A DNA stretch of 64,000 bases from JBDHDH01 sp039591615 (GCA_039591615.1 JBDHDH010000008.1:1-64000), one strand, 5' to 3'. Positions 51,837-60,717 are shown, numbered from the stretch's first letter. The notes: generated by a model not told the origin, from the sequence alone. Translations and numbers: made by a program.

Positions 51837-52727
51837 CTAGCCAACGCGTGTCCAGATCGCGATGACCCCGCATCCGACGTCTGCATTCGCAAACTCCCCG
51901 GGGACCTCGAACTCTGCATAGACCTCGATGAGCTCGATGTCGTGGGGGTGCACAATGTCATCGATGAGGATTCCCGGGATCGTCTGATATCGAACGCCGT
52001 CGAGGAACAACGAGGGAACACAGCGGCGGGCACCGCGGCCCATGAGCACCTGCATCCCCGGACGCTGCTGCACTCCGGCACAGGGACCTCCTGCAGGCGA
52101 ACTGGGGTTTCTAGCACCCGCATCGGGAGTGAATCGGGACGTCGCTTCGCTTCCTCGACCAAATAGGACCTCCTCGAGGCATTCACCCATCCCCACGAAA
52201 TACAGCTTGACCTTCGTGGACCGAGCGAGCGCCATGCTCGTTTCGAGCGGGTGCCACTCATCAAGATCCGACCGCGTAATGAAGTCCCCAGCGCCCCAGG
52301 CCATGCGCTCCACGACATCGCCCACGCGGTTCCGCGGGAGCCGGAGCGCCTCCACCGTGAGAGCCTCCAGTGCCATGGCCCCTGGGTGGATCGGCAACTC
52401 CACCTCGTAGGTCATGGACTCGGGCAGGTTGAGGATCACTTCAAAGGGCTGAAAGCCAATCGCCCGAACTGAGAGGCGGTATTCGGCAGGCCGGATTCCG
52501 GAGACCGCAAACCTCCCCGACGCATCCGTGACGGCCATCGTGCTCGAGTCGAGAAACACCTCTGCTCCAGCCACCGGCGCCCCGCCGTCCTGATTCGTGA
52601 CCAGCCCCCGGAGGACCGCGTCCTCCTGCTGGGCCAGCGCAGCCGACGCCGGGAACGCCAGCCCGGCAAAGAGCGCGAGGGCGAGACGCTCGGACCAGTG
52701 CCGGCGACATGTGGCTACTCCGGGCAT
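51837..52727 (-). CDS. carboxypeptidase-regulatory-like and TonB-plug domain protein, no barrel
   Basis: ATG at 52727 with AGGGGGAG upstream gives 296 residues with a signal peptide ending AALAQQ. Residues 30-110 form a carboxypeptidase-regulatory-like domain (LRGLVTNQDGGAPVAGAEVFL, VTDASGRFAVSGIRPAEYRLSVRAIGF). The C-terminus resembles the plug region of TonB-dependent receptors (SLFLDGVRYQTIPGILIDDIVHPHDIELIEVYAEFEVPGEFAN, CGVIAIWTR). The whole beta-barrel is absent, as in many standalone plug-like proteins of soil bacteria. It may bind a ligand or act in the periplasm. Confidence 0.85.
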   Translation of the reverse strand: MPGVATCRRHWSERLALALFAGLAFPASAALAQQEDAVLRGLVTNQDGGAPVAGAEVFLDSSTMAVTDASGRFAVSGIRPAEYRLSVRAIGFQPFEVILNLPESMTYEVELPIHPGAMALEALTVEALRLPRNRVGDVVERMAWGAGDFITRSDLDEWHPLETSMALARSTKVKLYFVGMGECLEEVLFGRGSEATSRFTPDAGARNPSSPAGGPCAGVQQRPGMQVLMGRGARRCVPSLFLDGVRYQTIPGILIDDIVHPHDIELIEVYAEFEVPGEFANADVGCGVIAIWTRVG

Positions 52728-53210
52728 GACTCCCCCTATTGAGGCGAACCGTCTATCGCAACCGGGTCCTGTTCGGGACACCACCGCAAACATTCCTCGG
52801 CAAGGCGCAGCGAGGGGCGAGGATCTTTCGGGGTCAAGCGCCCGCCACCAGTCGTCACATCACGCATCAAGTAGCATGCCGACGCGACGGTATTCCTTAC
52901 TAAACTAAGCCAACAGACAGTACCGACAAGAAACCCTCGGTTCAGCCTACCACGCCTCAACGATAACCTAAGAGACACGCCGTTCCGGCGGAAGTTTCCG
53001 AAATGCTCCTTGCCCGCCGGTCCGAACCCGTCCGCCATCGTTAGGCCGTCCTCCTGTAGCCCTCTGTGCCTTTGACGCACGGGTGTCGGGTTGGCCAACA
53101 ATCGGTCGCAAGGTGGGCAGATCGTCATTGTCGGTGGGCATGCGGATGGTATTACGGGCCCTGTGAGGGTGAGACGCACTTGTTCCGTCCCGCCTCGAAC
53201 CCCGATGACA
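52728..53210 (-). other. about 480 bases upstream of the plug-domain gene, no gene seen
   Basis: On the minus strand TTGTCG (52929-52924) and TAGTTT (52907-52902) with 16 bases between them are a possible promoter for the plug-domain gene, leaving a leader of about 175 bases. Frames across the rest lack coding character. The comM relic begins right after it. Confidence 0.35.
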
Positions 53211-53373
53211 CCGGCTGATTCAGATTCCGAAACGGTACCGCTCACATGCACCACCTCGATGGGGAGCAGGCGGCCAGATCTGCGATCCTCCGCGCAGCCT
53301 TGAGCACGCGATGATACGCCCGCGTTGACAGATTGAGACGCGCGATGGCCCTCTTGATGAGCGCGTCCGCTCC
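53211..53373 (-). pseudogene. frameshifted relic of a comM 3' end
   Basis: The minus strand carries about 160 bases that align with the last part of intact comM at 55844-56012. Translation gives a segment with RAYHRVLK and RIADLA at the right places. A small deletion then shifts the frame, after which IEVVHV appears in another frame, matching the IEVGHV of ComM. Everything upstream of the matching block is absent. It is in the same orientation as comM and on the other side of the quinoprotein gene. Confidence 0.8.
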
Positions 53374-53684
53374 AGATCAACAACTTCGTTTGGTCACTGT
53401 GCGTCCCCTTCTTGCGAAATGCCTACCCCGATAGTATGAGATTGCACGGAGGTTCCGGCGACAGGGTGATACAACAGTTGGTCTATTCGTCGAGAGCGGG
53501 CTCGGGGGACCTCAGGCTTGGGAGCGGTGGAAGTTCCGGGAATCGAGACAAGGTGTTCGAGATCGTCGATGGCTCGTCGGACGACTCGGGCCGGAGACTA
53601 CTGCGGTTGACATGAGTGGAACGCAAAGACAACAAGAGATTGGTCTGGTTTGATTCTCTGAGCTCCTTCAAGGGAGAGAACCTC
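53374..53684 (+). other. leader of the quinoprotein gene, about 310 bases
   Basis: No supported gene lies here. A 67-codon + strand frame from 53412 has no family resemblance and looks like chance. A GGGAGAG sequence lies nine bases before the ATG at 53685. No clear promoter was identified. Confidence 0.4.
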
Positions 53685-55778
53685 ATGGTGTTTCTTACTG
53701 GAAGTGCCGGCCGAATCCTCACTCTGTCCGCACTCTGCTGTCTGGCGGCGTGTGCGGACGGAAGACCGGGACCCCAGACCGTGGTCGACGATGCGGCGCT
53801 CGCCGACGAATCCCAGGGAGCGCACTGGCTCGCATACGGGCGGACCTACCGTGAGCAGCGATACAGCCCCGTCTCTCAGATCACCGACGCCAACGTGTCG
53901 CAGTTGCGGGTCGACTGGTACCTCGATCTCCCCGAATCGCGATCCTTGCTCGGCACGCCGCTCGTGGTGGACGGTGTGATGTACTTCGAGGGGAGTTACA
54001 ACGTCGTCCACGCCGTGGACGCCACAAGCGGCGAGCTGCTCTGGAAGTACGATCCGCGGGTAATAGAGCACGCGGGTGACCGGCTGCGCCTCATGTGGGA
54101 TTACAGCCGCGGGCTTGCTCTCTGGAAGGGCAAGGTCTACACCGCCACCTTCGACGGGCGTCTCATCGCCATCGACGCGGCCACGGGCGAGGAGCTGTGG
54201 AGTGTCATGACGCTCGACCCCGAGTTGCCGCTGATCATTACCGGGGTGCCGAAAGTATTCAAGGGCAAGGTCGTGATCGGGAACGGGGGTACCGAATTCG
54301 GGGCGATTCGGGGCTATCTCACGGCATACGATGCCGAAACCGGTGAACAGGCATGGCGCTTCCATACGGTGCCGGGAAACCCGGCCGACGGATTCGAGAG
54401 CGAGGCGATGGAGATGGCCGCCGAGACCTGGACGGGAGAGTGGTGGAAGTTCGGTGGCGGCGGCACGGTGTGGAACGGCATAACCTACGATCCCGAGTTC
54501 GATCTGCTCTACATCGGCACCGGCAATGGAGCGCCGTGGAACCAGAAGATTCGAAGCCCGGGAGGAGGCGACAATCTCTTTCTCTGCTCCATCGTAGCCC
54601 TCGATCCCGACACGGGCGAGTACCGGTGGCACTACCAGACGGTGCCGGGCGAGTCCTGGGACTACAACTCCAACATGGATATCGTGCTGGCCGATCTCGC
54701 GATCGACGGGCGGGAGGTGAAGGCGTTGCTGCATGCGCCCAAGAACGGCTTCTTTTACGTGATCGACCGGGCGAATGGCGAGTTGATCTCGGCGGAGCCG
54801 TTCGCCCACGTGACGTGGGCGTCGCACGTGAACATGGAGACCGGCCGGCCCGTGGAGACCCCCGGGGCCCGCTACGAGGATCGCCAGGAGCTCATCTGGC
54901 CGAGCACGATCGGGGCGCACAGTTGGCACGCGATGTCCTATAACCCCGGCACCGGTCTGGTCTACATCCCGGCGATCGATCTCGCAAGCGACTTCACCGA
55001 CGAAGGTATCGATCTCGCGACGTGGGAGTCGCCCGATTGGGTGTTCGACGCCGGGGTGCAGCACTTCCGGGGTGACGCTCCACCCGACGCCGGGACGAGT
55101 ACGCTCAAGGCCTGGGATCCGGTCGCGCAACGCTTGGCCTGGGAAGCACCCAATCCGGGGGTGTGGAACGCCGGAACGCTGACCACAGCCGGCAACCTGG
55201 TGTTCCAGGGTCAGGCCGACGGCCGGCTCATGGCATACCGGGCCGATGACGGGGAAGTCGTCTGGACCTTTGACGTAGGGTCGGGAATCTCCGCGCCGCC
55301 CATCACCTATACCGTGGGCCAGAAGCAGTACATCTCCGTGCTCGTAGGGTGGGGCGGAGCGATGGTCGGTTTGGGTGGGTCACTCGCCGCCCACCATGGG
55401 TGGTCGTACGGCATCCATCCGAGACGTCTGATCACGTTCTCACTCGACGGAAGCGAGACCCTTCCGCCCTCGCCGGACCCAGTAGTGCCCCAGCCGATCG
55501 CGTCGCTGGACTTCGTCGTCGACGGGGCGCTGGCGGTGGAGGGTGACGAGCTTTATCGGAGCAAGTGCGTCTTTTGCCATGGCCCAGTGGCCGTCTCAGG
55601 GGGCTACGCGCCGGACCTGCGCGCCTCTGGCGTCGCGCTGTCGTATGAGGCCCTCGCGGACGTCGTGCTGCGGGGCACTCGCCGCGAGAGGGGTATGCCG
55701 CAGTTCACGGAGCTTGGCCAGGCGGAGCTCGTGGCGTTGCAGCATTACATCCGCAGCCGGGCGGAGATGGAACAGTAG
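53685..55778 (+). CDS. PQQ-dependent dehydrogenase lipoprotein with fused cytochrome c
   Basis: ATG 53685 gives 697 residues with a lipobox (CCLAAC). The quinoprotein propeller starts at about 45 with GAHWLAYGRTYREQRYSPVSQI and shows tryptophan-docking-type repeats such as LWKYDPRV and YIGTGNGAPWN, GESWDYNSNMDI and LHAPKNGFFYVIDR. The C-terminal domain is a c-type cytochrome with CVFCH at 628-632 and a methionine ligand candidate at GMPQF. Such enzymes oxidise alcohols or aldehydes and pass electrons to the respiratory chain. The PQQ synthesis genes are not in this window. Starting at 53616 would add 23 residues before the lipobox. Confidence 0.92.
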   Translation: MVFLTGSAGRILTLSALCCLAACADGRPGPQTVVDDAALADESQGAHWLAYGRTYREQRYSPVSQITDANVSQLRVDWYLDLPESRSLLGTPLVVDGVMYFEGSYNVVHAVDATSGELLWKYDPRVIEHAGDRLRLMWDYSRGLALWKGKVYTATFDGRLIAIDAATGEELWSVMTLDPELPLIITGVPKVFKGKVVIGNGGTEFGAIRGYLTAYDAETGEQAWRFHTVPGNPADGFESEAMEMAAETWTGEWWKFGGGGTVWNGITYDPEFDLLYIGTGNGAPWNQKIRSPGGGDNLFLCSIVALDPDTGEYRWHYQTVPGESWDYNSNMDIVLADLAIDGREVKALLHAPKNGFFYVIDRANGELISAEPFAHVTWASHVNMETGRPVETPGARYEDRQELIWPSTIGAHSWHAMSYNPGTGLVYIPAIDLASDFTDEGIDLATWESPDWVFDAGVQHFRGDAPPDAGTSTLKAWDPVAQRLAWEAPNPGVWNAGTLTTAGNLVFQGQADGRLMAYRADDGEVVWTFDVGSGISAPPITYTVGQKQYISVLVGWGGAMVGLGGSLAAHHGWSYGIHPRRLITFSLDGSETLPPSPDPVVPQPIASLDFVVDGALAVEGDELYRSKCVFCHGPVAVSGGYAPDLRASGVALSYEALADVVLRGTRRERGMPQFTELGQAELVALQHYIRSRAEMEQ

Positions 55779-55808
55779 GCAAGCTGTTATCCTCAAGCGT
55801 TTGCAGCT

Positions 55809-55846
55809 CGGTGGCATGGGCAAACCGAATGCGTGTCATGCCACCG
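55809..55846. terminator. long inverted repeat between convergent genes
   Basis: CGGTGGCATG at 55809-55818 is perfectly complementary to CATGCCACCG at 55837-55846, with an 18-base loop. It lies between the stop of the quinoprotein gene and the end of comM and overlaps the comM stop. It could act as a bidirectional terminator, though no T tract is present on either strand. Confidence 0.5.
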
Positions 55847-57395
55847 GTCGATCCAGATTCCGATACTGCACCGCCTCACTCACGTGCCCCACCTCGATGG
55901 TGGAAGAGTCCGCCAGATCTGCGATCGTCCGGGCGATCTTGAGCACGCGATGATACGCTCGCGCTGAGAGACTGAGACGCGCGATGGCGGTCTTGATGAG
56001 CGCGTCCGCTCCCTGGCTCACCCGGCAGTACCCCTTGAGATCCCGCGGAGCCATGTGGGCGTTGGCGAAGAGGCCCGACCGCTTGGCGAACCGATCGAGC
56101 TGATGCCGGCGGGCCCGGTTCACCCGCGAGCGAATCGCTTCGCTCGGCTCTCCGCTCCGCTCGCAGGAGAGCTCCCGGTACGGCACCGCCGGCACCTCGA
56201 GGTGAATGTCAATCCGATCCAGCAACGGCCCCGACACCCGCGACAGGTACCGCTCCACGCCCAGGGGACCGCACGTACAGGCCCTGGCTGGATTCCCGAA
56301 GTGGCCGCACGGACAGGGATTCATCGCCGCGGCGAGCGTAAACCGAGCTGGGTAGCAGAGCGTCGTTGCGGCGCGAGAGATGGTCACGACACCATCTTCC
56401 ATCGGCTGCCGCAAGACCTCGAGCACATTCCTGCGAAACTCAGGGAGCTCATCGAGGAAGAGCACGCCACCATGGGCGATGCTCACTTCTCCGGGCCGCG
56501 GGTAGGTCCCGCCGCCGATCAGGCCCGCGTCGCTGATCGTATGGTGCGGCGCGCGGAATGGACGCACCGTCACGAGCGACTGCCCTGGTGGCAAGAGCCC
56601 AGCTACGCTGTGGATCTTGGTGGTCTCGAGGGCTTCCTCGAGGATCATCTCCGGTAGGATCGTGGGAAGGCGCCGCGCGAGCATCGTCTTACCGGATCCC
56701 GGCGGGCCGATCATCAAGAGGTTGTGGGCCCCGGCCGCCGCCACCTCGAGCGCCCGCTTCGCATGTTCCTGCCCGCGCACCTCGGCATAGTCCACGTCGT
56801 CCCGCGCCAACCCACCGAACAGCGACGCCGCGTCCACGTGCCCACGCTTCAGCTCCTCCCCTTCGCCGAAGAACGCGGCGACCTCCATTAGCGACTCCGC
56901 CCCCAGAATCTCGATCTCTTCGACCACACCAGCCTCCGCCAGGTTCTGTACCGGCACGATCACACCCCGAAGACCGGCGTCCTTTGCCCGGATGGCGACC
57001 GGGAGCACGCCCCGCACCGCCCGCAAGCCACCTTTTAGGCCCAGCTCACCCACCACGAGATAGTCTGCGAGACGCGGCCTACCTGCACGGGCGTCCGTCC
57101 CGTCACCGCCCAGCTGGTCGGTGGCTACCAGAATCCCCAGGGCAATGGGTAGGTCGAACGAGGAGCCGTCTTTGCGAACATCGGCCGGGGCCAAGTTGAC
57201 GGTGATCCGCTTCAAGGGAAACTGAAAACCGGAGTTGGCGATGGCCGACCCCACGCGCTCGCGCCCCTCCTTCACCGCTCCCTGCGGCAGCCCGACGGTC
57301 GTGAACGACGGAAGGCCATGGGTGATGTCGGCCTCGACATCCACCAGATAGGCATCGATGCCGAGGACCGCGGCGGAGCGGACGCGGGCGAGCAT
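55836..57395 (-). CDS. comM: YifB/ComM family Mg-chelatase-like AAA+ ATPase
   Basis: The 519-residue protein has an N-terminal Lon-protease-like domain (MLARVRSAAVLGIDAYLVDVEADI, SSFDLPIALGIL) and an AAA+ domain with Walker A MIGPPGSGKTMLARRLP and Walker B GVLFLDELPEF, then MNPCPCGHFG with a cysteine pair. The helical C-terminus includes RAYHRVLKIARTIADLA. ComM is a helicase promoting branch migration during natural transformation. A relic of its 3' end lies 2.6 kb away. Confidence 0.95.
   Translation of the reverse strand: MLARVRSAAVLGIDAYLVDVEADITHGLPSFTTVGLPQGAVKEGRERVGSAIANSGFQFPLKRITVNLAPADVRKDGSSFDLPIALGILVATDQLGGDGTDARAGRPRLADYLVVGELGLKGGLRAVRGVLPVAIRAKDAGLRGVIVPVQNLAEAGVVEEIEILGAESLMEVAAFFGEGEELKRGHVDAASLFGGLARDDVDYAEVRGQEHAKRALEVAAAGAHNLLMIGPPGSGKTMLARRLPTILPEMILEEALETTKIHSVAGLLPPGQSLVTVRPFRAPHHTISDAGLIGGGTYPRPGEVSIAHGGVLFLDELPEFRRNVLEVLRQPMEDGVVTISRAATTLCYPARFTLAAAMNPCPCGHFGNPARACTCGPLGVERYLSRVSGPLLDRIDIHLEVPAVPYRELSCERSGEPSEAIRSRVNRARRHQLDRFAKRSGLFANAHMAPRDLKGYCRVSQGADALIKTAIARLSLSARAYHRVLKIARTIADLADSSTIEVGHVSEAVQYRNLDRPVA
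55844..56012. repeat. direct repeat partner of 53211-53373
   Basis: This part of the intact comM 3' end has a second, diverged and frameshifted copy at 53211-53373 in the same orientation. The two flank the quinoprotein gene. Long identical blocks such as TTGAGCACGCGATGATACG and TCTTGATGAGCGCGTCCGC connect them. Confidence 0.8.
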
Positions 57396-57705
57396 CCTGA
57401 AGGGTCGTGCGTCCCGTGACTAGGTGAGAGGTAAACACGCGCACGGCGGGACCATTCCATGCAGGCCCGGCGCAACCAGCGCGCGGGGGCCCCCGACTCT
57501 ACAAGCAGCCCTTGCTGGGGAGTCAGCGGGATCGCCCAGCCGAGCCCGCGGTTGTCAAGGCAGAGCGGCCGGCGATCTGGGTGCTAATCAGGACGGACAA
57601 AAGGAAACAGGGACGGGCGCTCGGCGGGCGAAGCCGGCGCCAAAGCCGGCTACCTCGAGACTTGAGGCCTCGTCCGCGATCCCGAATCCCACACCATCAA
57701 GGCGG
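57396..57705. other. about 310 bases between comM and the HTH gene
   Basis: No supported gene lies here. The repeat GCCGGC-GCCAAA-GCCGGC occurs near 57640, and GTG/ATG frames across the region are short or shadow-like. The comM promoter presumably lies in this stretch, but I could not identify a convincing one. Confidence 0.4.
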
Positions 57706-58464
57706 TCACGTCGTGTGGCCGTCCCGCCCGGTGTCATTGCCTCCAGAGTGCTGGCCCGACCCATCGTCTCGGGCCCACGAGAATGCCGAGCCGGCATTCG
57801 GCCGGCGCTGGTAGCGTTCCCGCGGCTCCTGCGCCCGTAGCACGACTCGCAACACGCCGGTCTCGAGGTCCACGTCCCAGAGGCTGACCCGCGGCTGGAA
57901 GAACTTGGCAAAGTCGTCGACCGTGAGTGTCTCGGGTGTGGCGTCCAGGAATTCCAGCGCCTGAAGACGCATCGCCGCGTAGCTACTGCCGCACCGCTCC
58001 GCCGCGATCCGGAGCCCGATCTGATCGTTCAGCATCCGTTGTACTGCTCCTTGGGTAATGTCGAGCAGGCGCTGGATGAAGCCAGCCAGTTCGGCGCTCC
58101 CGTTCTGTGCGCGACGCGCTTCCAGCTCCAGTGCTGTGCCCGGCTCGCACAGGGCGAGGAGCAGGCGCCGGACGGTGGGCTTCGGACCCGAGGCGCGCGT
58201 CGGCGCGATGGCAGCTCGCTCAGCGCGGGCACAGAGCGCGAGATCGTTGCGGCTGAGCTTGAGAAAGGACGTCATCCGCTCGTAGACGTCTGTTCGTCCG
58301 GGGAGCGGCGGCCGCCTCCGTCCCGTGATCAGGTCGTCGACGTACTTCGTGGGAAGCTGGACGGCTTCGGCCAGCTCCTCCGATGAGCGCTCGGTTTCCC
58401 GCAAGCGCCGGCGCAGCAGTTTTCGGACCGGGATAGGCTCCTTCAATGGGACCGATGTCTTCAA
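57706..58464 (-). CDS. helix-turn-helix-like protein of unknown function
   Basis: The 252-residue protein begins with about 80 residues that resemble an XRE-type DNA-binding domain (RKLLRRRLRETERSSEELAEAVQLPTKYVDDLITGRRR, then YERMTSFLKLSRNDLAL). The rest is helical with LLLALCEPGTALELEARR and a basic, low-complexity C-terminus. A regulator is likely, but target and ligand are unknown. Confidence 0.65.
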   Translation of the reverse strand: MKTSVPLKEPIPVRKLLRRRLRETERSSEELAEAVQLPTKYVDDLITGRRRPPLPGRTDVYERMTSFLKLSRNDLALCARAERAAIAPTRASGPKPTVRRLLLALCEPGTALELEARRAQNGSAELAGFIQRLLDITQGAVQRMLNDQIGLRIAAERCGSSYAAMRLQALEFLDATPETLTVDDFAKFFQPRVSLWDVDLETGVLRVVLRAQEPRERYQRRPNAGSAFSWARDDGSGQHSGGNDTGRDGHTT

Positions 58465-58641
58465 GCGGAAGCTCCTCTCATCGCCGGGATCAATCGGAAG
58501 AACGAGTTGCTCGCTGCGTCATCTTCGACTCTCTGCTGGGCTTTTTGCTCGGCGTATGCACGCCCACTCGCTGCGCAGAGGGGATTTCGGGTGCGGGGTA
58601 GGACCAACGGTGGCCGCGCGCCGCTCAAGGTAAGCCCACTC

Positions 58642-59037
58642 CTAACCCGACAAGGGCAAGAGGTCCAAGGTCACGAGCGCGGACTCATAGCGCGAGCCCG
58701 CCCCCCGCAGGCACATGAACAGGTGCTCCAGGCTCGGCAAGGACCAGACCGTGGCGTAGGAGGTTCCCGCCACCTGCCAGGGGTCCCCCTGGGAAACCTC
58801 GACGCGGTCGGTCGAGCGCACGAATCCCGCGTAGTGGGTGTACCGCAGGAAGTCCATCAGGCCGAGGGCCATGCGCTGGGTAGGGCAGTGGAAGACGAAC
58901 GTGAACCGCTGCGGGAGCGGCAGTATCTCGGCGGCCAACAGATCGAGCCAGCAGCGTCGCGCCTTGACCAGCGAGCCCAAGGACGCGCCATCCTGGTATT
59001 CGTTGTCTAGAGTGTTCGGCATTCGGATATCCGACAT
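58642..59037 (-). CDS. RraB-like (ribonuclease E inhibitor-like) protein
   Basis: ATG at 59037 gives 131 residues. The C-terminal 80 residues contain FVFHCPTQRMALGLMDFLRYTHYAGFVRSTDRVEVSQGDPWQVAGTS, followed by SLEHLFMCLRGAGSRYESALVTLD. This resembles the RraB/DUF1260-type ferredoxin-like fold, a regulator of RNase E in proteobacteria. RNase E itself is not seen here, so the target is unclear. An upstream ATG adds 23 unsupported residues. Confidence 0.6.
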   Translation of the reverse strand: MSDIRMPNTLDNEYQDGASLGSLVKARRCWLDLLAAEILPLPQRFTFVFHCPTQRMALGLMDFLRYTHYAGFVRSTDRVEVSQGDPWQVAGTSYATVWSLPSLEHLFMCLRGAGSRYESALVTLDLLPLSG

Positions 59038-59153
59038 CCGTGCGGGACGTTTCCTGTCAAGACTCGCGGAATGCGCCGCGCGTACCAATCCCTGCCGCCG
59101 GGCCAACTGCTCATCGCCCCCCTCCTGTGTCGAGCAAATAAGCAGGCACCGAT

Positions 59154-59351
59154 CTACCGCAACGGCGTCACCCAGTCGTACGACAGATCGACATACGGCC
59201 GGCGGTCCGCAGGATTCGGCGAGAAGAGTCGCACGGTGCGAGCGGTCATCGATATGAGTTTGCCCTCATAGACAGTGTGGCGGTTCAACCAGCCGACCAT
59301 GCGCACGCCCCGGTTGGTCTTGAGCTTGAAGTAACGTGTGGGTGAGATCAT
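59154..59351 (-). CDS. small basic protein of unknown function
   Basis: ATG at 59351 with AGGGGGCC upstream gives 65 residues: MISPTRYFKLKTNRGVRMVG, followed by strand-rich basic sequence ending DRRPYVDLSYDWVTPLR. Compact beta composition and charge suggest a small nucleic-acid- or envelope-associated protein, but no family is recognised. A much longer upstream frame lacks coding character. Confidence 0.55.
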   Translation of the reverse strand: MISPTRYFKLKTNRGVRMVGWLNRHTVYEGKLISMTARTVRLFSPNPADRRPYVDLSYDWVTPLR

Positions 59352-59841
59352 GTCGGCCCCCTGGCGCACCGCGAGGTGTCGTGTTTCGTGAACTGCTGGT
59401 CTTCCCACTTCGGCGGAGCCGTCTCGGCGGGAACGAGAAAGGCGGGACCAGCGCTGAGGCTCGATCCCGCCTTCCATCGGCTCTCGACGGGCGCGTTCAG
59501 ATGCGGCGCCCGAGCCGAAGCTTAGTCGGTCACGCACGTTCTGTCAACGAGCGCGCATGTTTCCTGCTCGCGATTCGAGTATGATGCGTGACGCCTTCCC
59601 ATTCACCCCAGACGCGGTTAGCTTATGTTGCACTAAAGGCGTTCGTTCGGAGCGCCACCAGAGAACTTAGCGAACATTGCATGGGGCACCCGGCAACACG
59701 CGCGGTTGCCCTTTGTCTTTTGTAGCACGCCGCACGGTGCGGCGGCCCGCCGCGGGGGCAAATGCGCGGACAACACGATGTATAGTCGGTCAGTGCGGGC
59801 ATCCCGGACTCCGACGAGCATCAACGACAGAGGAGTGCGAC
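59352..59841. other. about 490 bases upstream of cspA with no gene
   Basis: No convincing gene lies here. It holds a strong hairpin at 59439-59473 and, upstream of cspA, a TATAGT at 59781-59786 that could be a -10 with a poor -35. The cold-shock gene thus has a leader of about 60 bases or more. Confidence 0.4.
59439..59473 (-). terminator. strong hairpin upstream of the 65-residue gene
   Basis: AAGGCGGGA at 59439-59447 pairs perfectly with TCCCGCCTT at 59465-59473 across a 17-base loop. On the minus strand it is followed by TTCTCGTT, a weak T-rich tail. It may be a terminator or attenuator ahead of the gene at 59351. Confidence 0.45.
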
Positions 59842-60054
59842 ATGTCACGCATCACTGGCAAGGTGAAGTGGTTCAACGACCAGAAGGGCTTTGGATTCAT
59901 TACGCCCGACAATGGTGAAAAGGACTGCTTCGTCCATCACTCGGCGATCCAGAGCACCGGCTTCAAGACGCTCGGTGAGGGCGAAGCCGTGGAGTTCGAT
60001 CAGGTACAGGGCCAGAAAGGGCCAGCGGCTGAGAACGTCACCAAGCTCAGCTAG
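59842..60054 (+). CDS. cspA: cold shock protein, CspA family
   Basis: ATG 59842 preceded by AGGAG gives 70 residues: MSRITGKVKWFNDQKGFGFI, the CSD core, with RNP1 KGFGFI and RNP2 CFVHHSAI, then EGEAVEFDQVQGQKGPAAENVTKL. CspA proteins bind single-stranded nucleic acid and melt RNA secondary structures. The length and motifs are standard. Confidence 0.96.
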   Translation: MSRITGKVKWFNDQKGFGFITPDNGEKDCFVHHSAIQSTGFKTLGEGEAVEFDQVQGQKGPAAENVTKLS

Positions 60055-60323
60055 CCCAGCACCATAACGAGGCACGGTGGTCGGGGCTGTATCGATATCG
60101 TCGGTGGGCCCCGACGCCACCGGACCCGGCACGACACAACGGACGTTAAGCCCGGGGCAAGACAAGAGCAGTCGATACAGGGTAGAGCAGCGGCGCATCA
60201 CGCAGCGCGCCAACGTGGCGCGTAATGAACTGGCCACTGAAACCCGCATGGTTCCTAGTAAACGCTGGCTACCGGTGGGAGGTAAACGTCAGCTCGGGAG
60301 GACCGTCAACGGGTGGCACGGCG

Positions 60324-60717
60324 GTGACCGAACGCGATTCGGTGGCAGAGGAGATCGCACACTACAGCGTCCACCCTTACCACGCGATCCCGTCACCCGG
60401 TGCGAAGGGTGTATTCCGTATCCTCCATCTACCTCTTGATCGCTGGCACGTACACTCCCTTCGCGCTGGTGAACCTGCGCGGCGCATGGGGGTGGAGCCC
60501 GTTCAGCGTGGCCTGGCGGTTCGCCCTCTTCGGCATCGTGTTGGAGGCGGTCGCGCAACAGCGCGTCAGGGTCCTGTCCGTCGTACTGTATCTCGGTCTC
60601 GGATGGCTGGTGGCGAAGCAGTCAAGCCTCTCCTCGATTCTGTGGCCACCGGTGGGCTCGTACTATTGCTGCTGCCGGGCGGGTTGGCCTACAGCGATAC
60701 CCCGTGCGGGGGCATGA
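60324..60717 (+). pseudogene. hemolysin III family gene, frameshifted and internally deleted
   Basis: Three pieces of one YqfA/hemolysin III-like protein appear in order but in different frames. GTG 60324 opens DSVAEEIAHYSVH in frame 3. From about 60409, in another frame, SSIYLLIAGTYTPFALVNL, GWSPFSVAWRFALFGIVLEA and VLSVVLYLGLGWLV are recognisable. From about 60612 the first frame resumes with VATGGLVLLLLPGGLAYSDTP. Several membrane helices between the first and second pieces are missing. The gene is not functional as it stands. Confidence 0.8.

Noticed and set aside
52736..53383. A 215-codon minus-strand frame covering the comM relic and the plug-gene leader.
   Set aside because: Only a short internal part resembles ComM and that is out of frame with the rest; the whole frame is not a gene.
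53598..55130. A 510-codon minus-strand frame opposite the quinoprotein gene.
   Set aside because: It is antisense to a gene with clear PQQ and cytochrome motifs and shows only the expected low-complexity mirror composition.
57630..57660. The inverted repeat GCCGGC...GCCGGC upstream of the HTH gene looked like a possible terminator or operator.
   Set aside because: The sequence is simple GC-rich repetition with no T tract, and no flanking context assigns it a role.
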